From the NCBI GenBank assembly GCA_005884465.1, contig VAZH01000085.1, positions 1 through 9,142 of the forward strand: DNA of 9,142 nucleotides, given 5' to 3'. Source of the DNA: Alphaproteobacteria bacterium. GTDB taxonomy: Bacteria > Pseudomonadota > Alphaproteobacteria > Rhizobiales > Xanthobacteraceae. The translations under genes were made by a program, and so were the position numbers. The notes beneath the pieces were generated by a model that was given only the letters and a program-made list of their open reading frames with translations, was not told the DNA's origin and made no database searches. This document shows positions 8,565 to 9,142 of this stretch, piece by piece. Each line of letters opens with the position of its first letter. Positions within the stretch are counted from its first letter, which is position 1.

Positions 8565-8588
8565 GGCGGACCGAAGAACCGGTCCGCC
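8565..8588. repeat. Stable GC-rich hairpin between the operon and the tRNA gene
   Basis: GGCGGACCG / CGGTCCGCC are perfect 9-bp arms around a 6-nt loop. The stem would be stable in RNA from either strand, but no run of T follows in either direction, so it does not qualify as an intrinsic terminator. If transcription of the macroglobulin operon starts further right, it would sit in the 5' untranslated leader. Confidence 0.55.
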
Positions 8589-8682
8589 GCTTAGGATTTG
8601 TCGCGGGAACGGAGAAACGGTTCGCAACCGAGTTGGCGGGAAAGCGGATTTTTCATATTGGCAATGCTATGAAGGCCCCGAC

Positions 8683-8759
8683 GGTCCCATAGCTCAACTG
8701 GATAGAGTAACGGATTTCTACTCCGTGGGTTGCAGGTTCGAATCCTGCTGGGATCGCCA
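8683..8759 (+). tRNA. tRNA-Arg (anticodon TCT)
   Basis: The 77-base sequence folds as a complete cloverleaf. Acceptor arms GGTCCCA (8683-8689) and TGGGATC (8749-8755) pair with one G-T wobble at the second pair. The anticodon arm is ACGGA/TCCGT around loop TTTCTAC, giving anticodon TCT at 8717-8719, which reads AGA (and AGG by wobble) arginine codons. The T arm is GCAGG-TTCGAAT-CCTGC. Discriminator G is followed by an encoded CCA (8757-8759). AGA is a rare codon in GC-rich genomes, so this is likely a minor species. tRNA 3' ends like this are frequent integrase targets, which matters given the repeats immediately downstream. Confidence 0.97.
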
Positions 8760-8797
8760 ATATTTTCAATGGGATGCGGGTTCTGGCCCGGTTGAAT

Positions 8798-8888
8798 CCG
8801 TGTACCATGCCGCAATGAAGAAAACCCCCTTGATATCAGCCTTTCCCGCTTAGTACCGCTTAGTCCGTGGCACACGGATGGTACACGG
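8798..8888. repeat. Cluster of CCGTGTRCCA repeats downstream of the tRNA
   Basis: CCGTGTACCA occurs on the plus strand at 8798-8807. On the minus strand CCGTGTACCA (8888-8879) and CCGTGTGCCA (8877-8868) form a direct pair with an 11-bp period. The outer copies extend to an 11-bp inverted repeat, CCGTGTACCAT (8798-8808) with ATGGTACACGG (8878-8888). CCGTG-GCA-CACGG (8865-8877) adds a small hairpin. One helical-turn spacing suggests protein binding. Arm-type sites of a tyrosine recombinase, or an operator, are possible; no protein is identified in the window. Confidence 0.6.
8846..8865 (+). repeat. Tandem 10-bp direct repeat
   Basis: CCGCTTAGTA is followed at once by CCGCTTAGTC, nine of ten bases identical. 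It abuts the CCGTGTRCCA pair, so 8846-8888 is a run of four units with about 10-11 bp spacing. This looks like a protein-binding array or slippage product rather than coding sequence. Confidence 0.6.
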
Positions 8889-9063
8889 TGCTTCGTTACT
8901 TGTTCTAAAATCGCAAGCCCGGGGCGCGCTGGGGCCGCTATCTTCATTTGCCTAAACCGCCCCCGGTATGCCCGGCTCGGCAGCCGCGAGAGCCCCGAAC
9001 CGTTCGACCATCAACGAAAAGACGATCGCAGACTTCACGCGGGTGGTTGATCAGACGGGGATT

Positions 9064-9142
9064 CTACTTTGGCGGCTGTAGCTCGCCCTTTAGCCAACCC
9101 ATCACTGTATCGGTTTTCAGCGGGTCGGGCCGGTCGCACTCA
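9064..9142 (-). CDS. Possible C-terminal end of an unidentified protein entering from the right edge
   Basis: On the minus strand a frame open at the window edge gives 25 residues, with DRPDPLKTDT and VMGWLKGELQPPK, ending at TAG (9066-9064). The composition, a likely amphipathic helix around TVMGWLKGEL and a hydrophilic tail, looks like an ordinary protein C-terminus. I do not recognise the family. With only 25 codons visible, a chance open frame is a serious alternative. If real, it would be a gene pointing toward the tRNA, which fits an accessory gene next to a tRNA integration site, but nothing visible proves this. Confidence 0.4.
   Translation of the reverse strand, partial: ECDRPDPLKTDTVMGWLKGELQPPK

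Larger units (their letters stand above)
8403..8682. other. Divergent intergenic region between the operon and tRNA-Arg
   Basis: These 280 bases separate the minus-strand operon from the plus-strand tRNA, so promoters for both should lie here. Reading frames through it are short, have no Shine-Dalgarno signal and look non-coding. I found no convincing -35/-10 pair for either direction. TATGAA at 8668-8673, ten bases before the tRNA, is the best -10-like candidate on the plus strand but lacks a good -35. Besides the three separately listed inverted repeats there is CGGTT-CGC-AACCG at 8618-8630. Confidence 0.6.
8760..9063. other. Region without a convincing gene downstream of the tRNA
   Basis: No reading frame here has both a plausible start signal and protein-like composition. 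Apart from the repeats listed, there is a small hairpin CGGCT-CGGC-AGCCG near 8971-8984. There is no clear intrinsic terminator for the tRNA. A 37-codon plus-strand frame (8968-9081) starts with ATG but has no Shine-Dalgarno and overlaps the minus-strand frame at the right edge, so it is not called as a gene. The sequence could be remnant mobile-element DNA, but no integrase or transposase fragment was recognised. Confidence 0.5.

Noticed and set aside
8565..8588. Hairpin considered as an intrinsic terminator
   Set aside because: No T-run follows the stem on either strand, and neither flanking gene ends here.
8790..8800. GGTTGAATCC resembling the tRNA T-arm GGTTCGAATCC, as a possible att duplication
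   Set aside because: Only about ten bases with one deletion, and no further match on either side; too short to claim a duplicated tRNA end.
8591..8947. 118-codon minus-strand reading frame with the stretch SRIRTCNPRSRNPLLYPVELW-like
   Set aside because: That stretch is the translated complement of tRNA-Arg, a familiar false gene call; the frame has no ribosome-binding site and covers the repeats.
1..9142. CRISPR array, insertion sequence or toxin-antitoxin genes
   Set aside because: No regularly spaced repeat array, transposase reading frame or paired small genes were seen.

Overview
The window looks like chromosome from an alphaproteobacterium of the Bradyrhizobium/Nitrobacteraceae type. 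This rests on high GC content, the gene families present, and a nested palindromic repeat of a kind I recall as abundant in Bradyrhizobium genomes. The genus is inferred from general knowledge, not from a search.

Layout. About 8.4 kb is one minus-strand gene block, read right to left. It holds a 1734-residue bacterial alpha-2-macroglobulin (8402 to 3198), then penicillin-binding protein 1C (3201 to 1000), then the N-terminal 316 residues of a GT-C membrane glycosyltransferase (949 to 1, running off the left edge). The first two overlap by an ATGA start/stop junction and the third begins 50 bases later, so the block is probably one operon.

The macroglobulin has a classic signal peptide, a TPR-like helical N-terminal region, a probable disulfide pair and an intact CSEQ thioester motif. 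It should act as a periplasmic protease trap. PBP1C is a bifunctional murein polymerase with all transpeptidase motifs in place and a BiPBP_C domain. Pairing of these two genes is a known theme: trapping hostile proteases next to a peptidoglycan synthase thought to serve in repair. The glycosyltransferase resembles ArnT/PMT_2 enzymes, which use polyprenyl-phosphate sugars, so the whole block plausibly serves the cell envelope.

The most unusual thing seen is an 87-bp inverted repeat, each arm itself a hairpin, lying inside the pbpC reading frame. It encodes residues 11-40 of the cytoplasmic tail, just ahead of the membrane anchor.

Right of the operon is a 280-bp leader rich in inverted repeats, then a plus-strand tRNA-Arg(TCT) gene with encoded CCA. 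The 300 bases after the tRNA hold no convincing complete gene. They do hold a cluster of short repeats (three copies of CCGTGTRCCA and a tandem 10-mer) that could be recombinase or regulator binding sites beside a tRNA, a common integration target. A short minus-strand reading frame entering from the right edge may be the C-terminal end of another gene. I saw no complete novel system; the translated palindromic repeat and the tRNA-flanking repeat cluster are the best leads.
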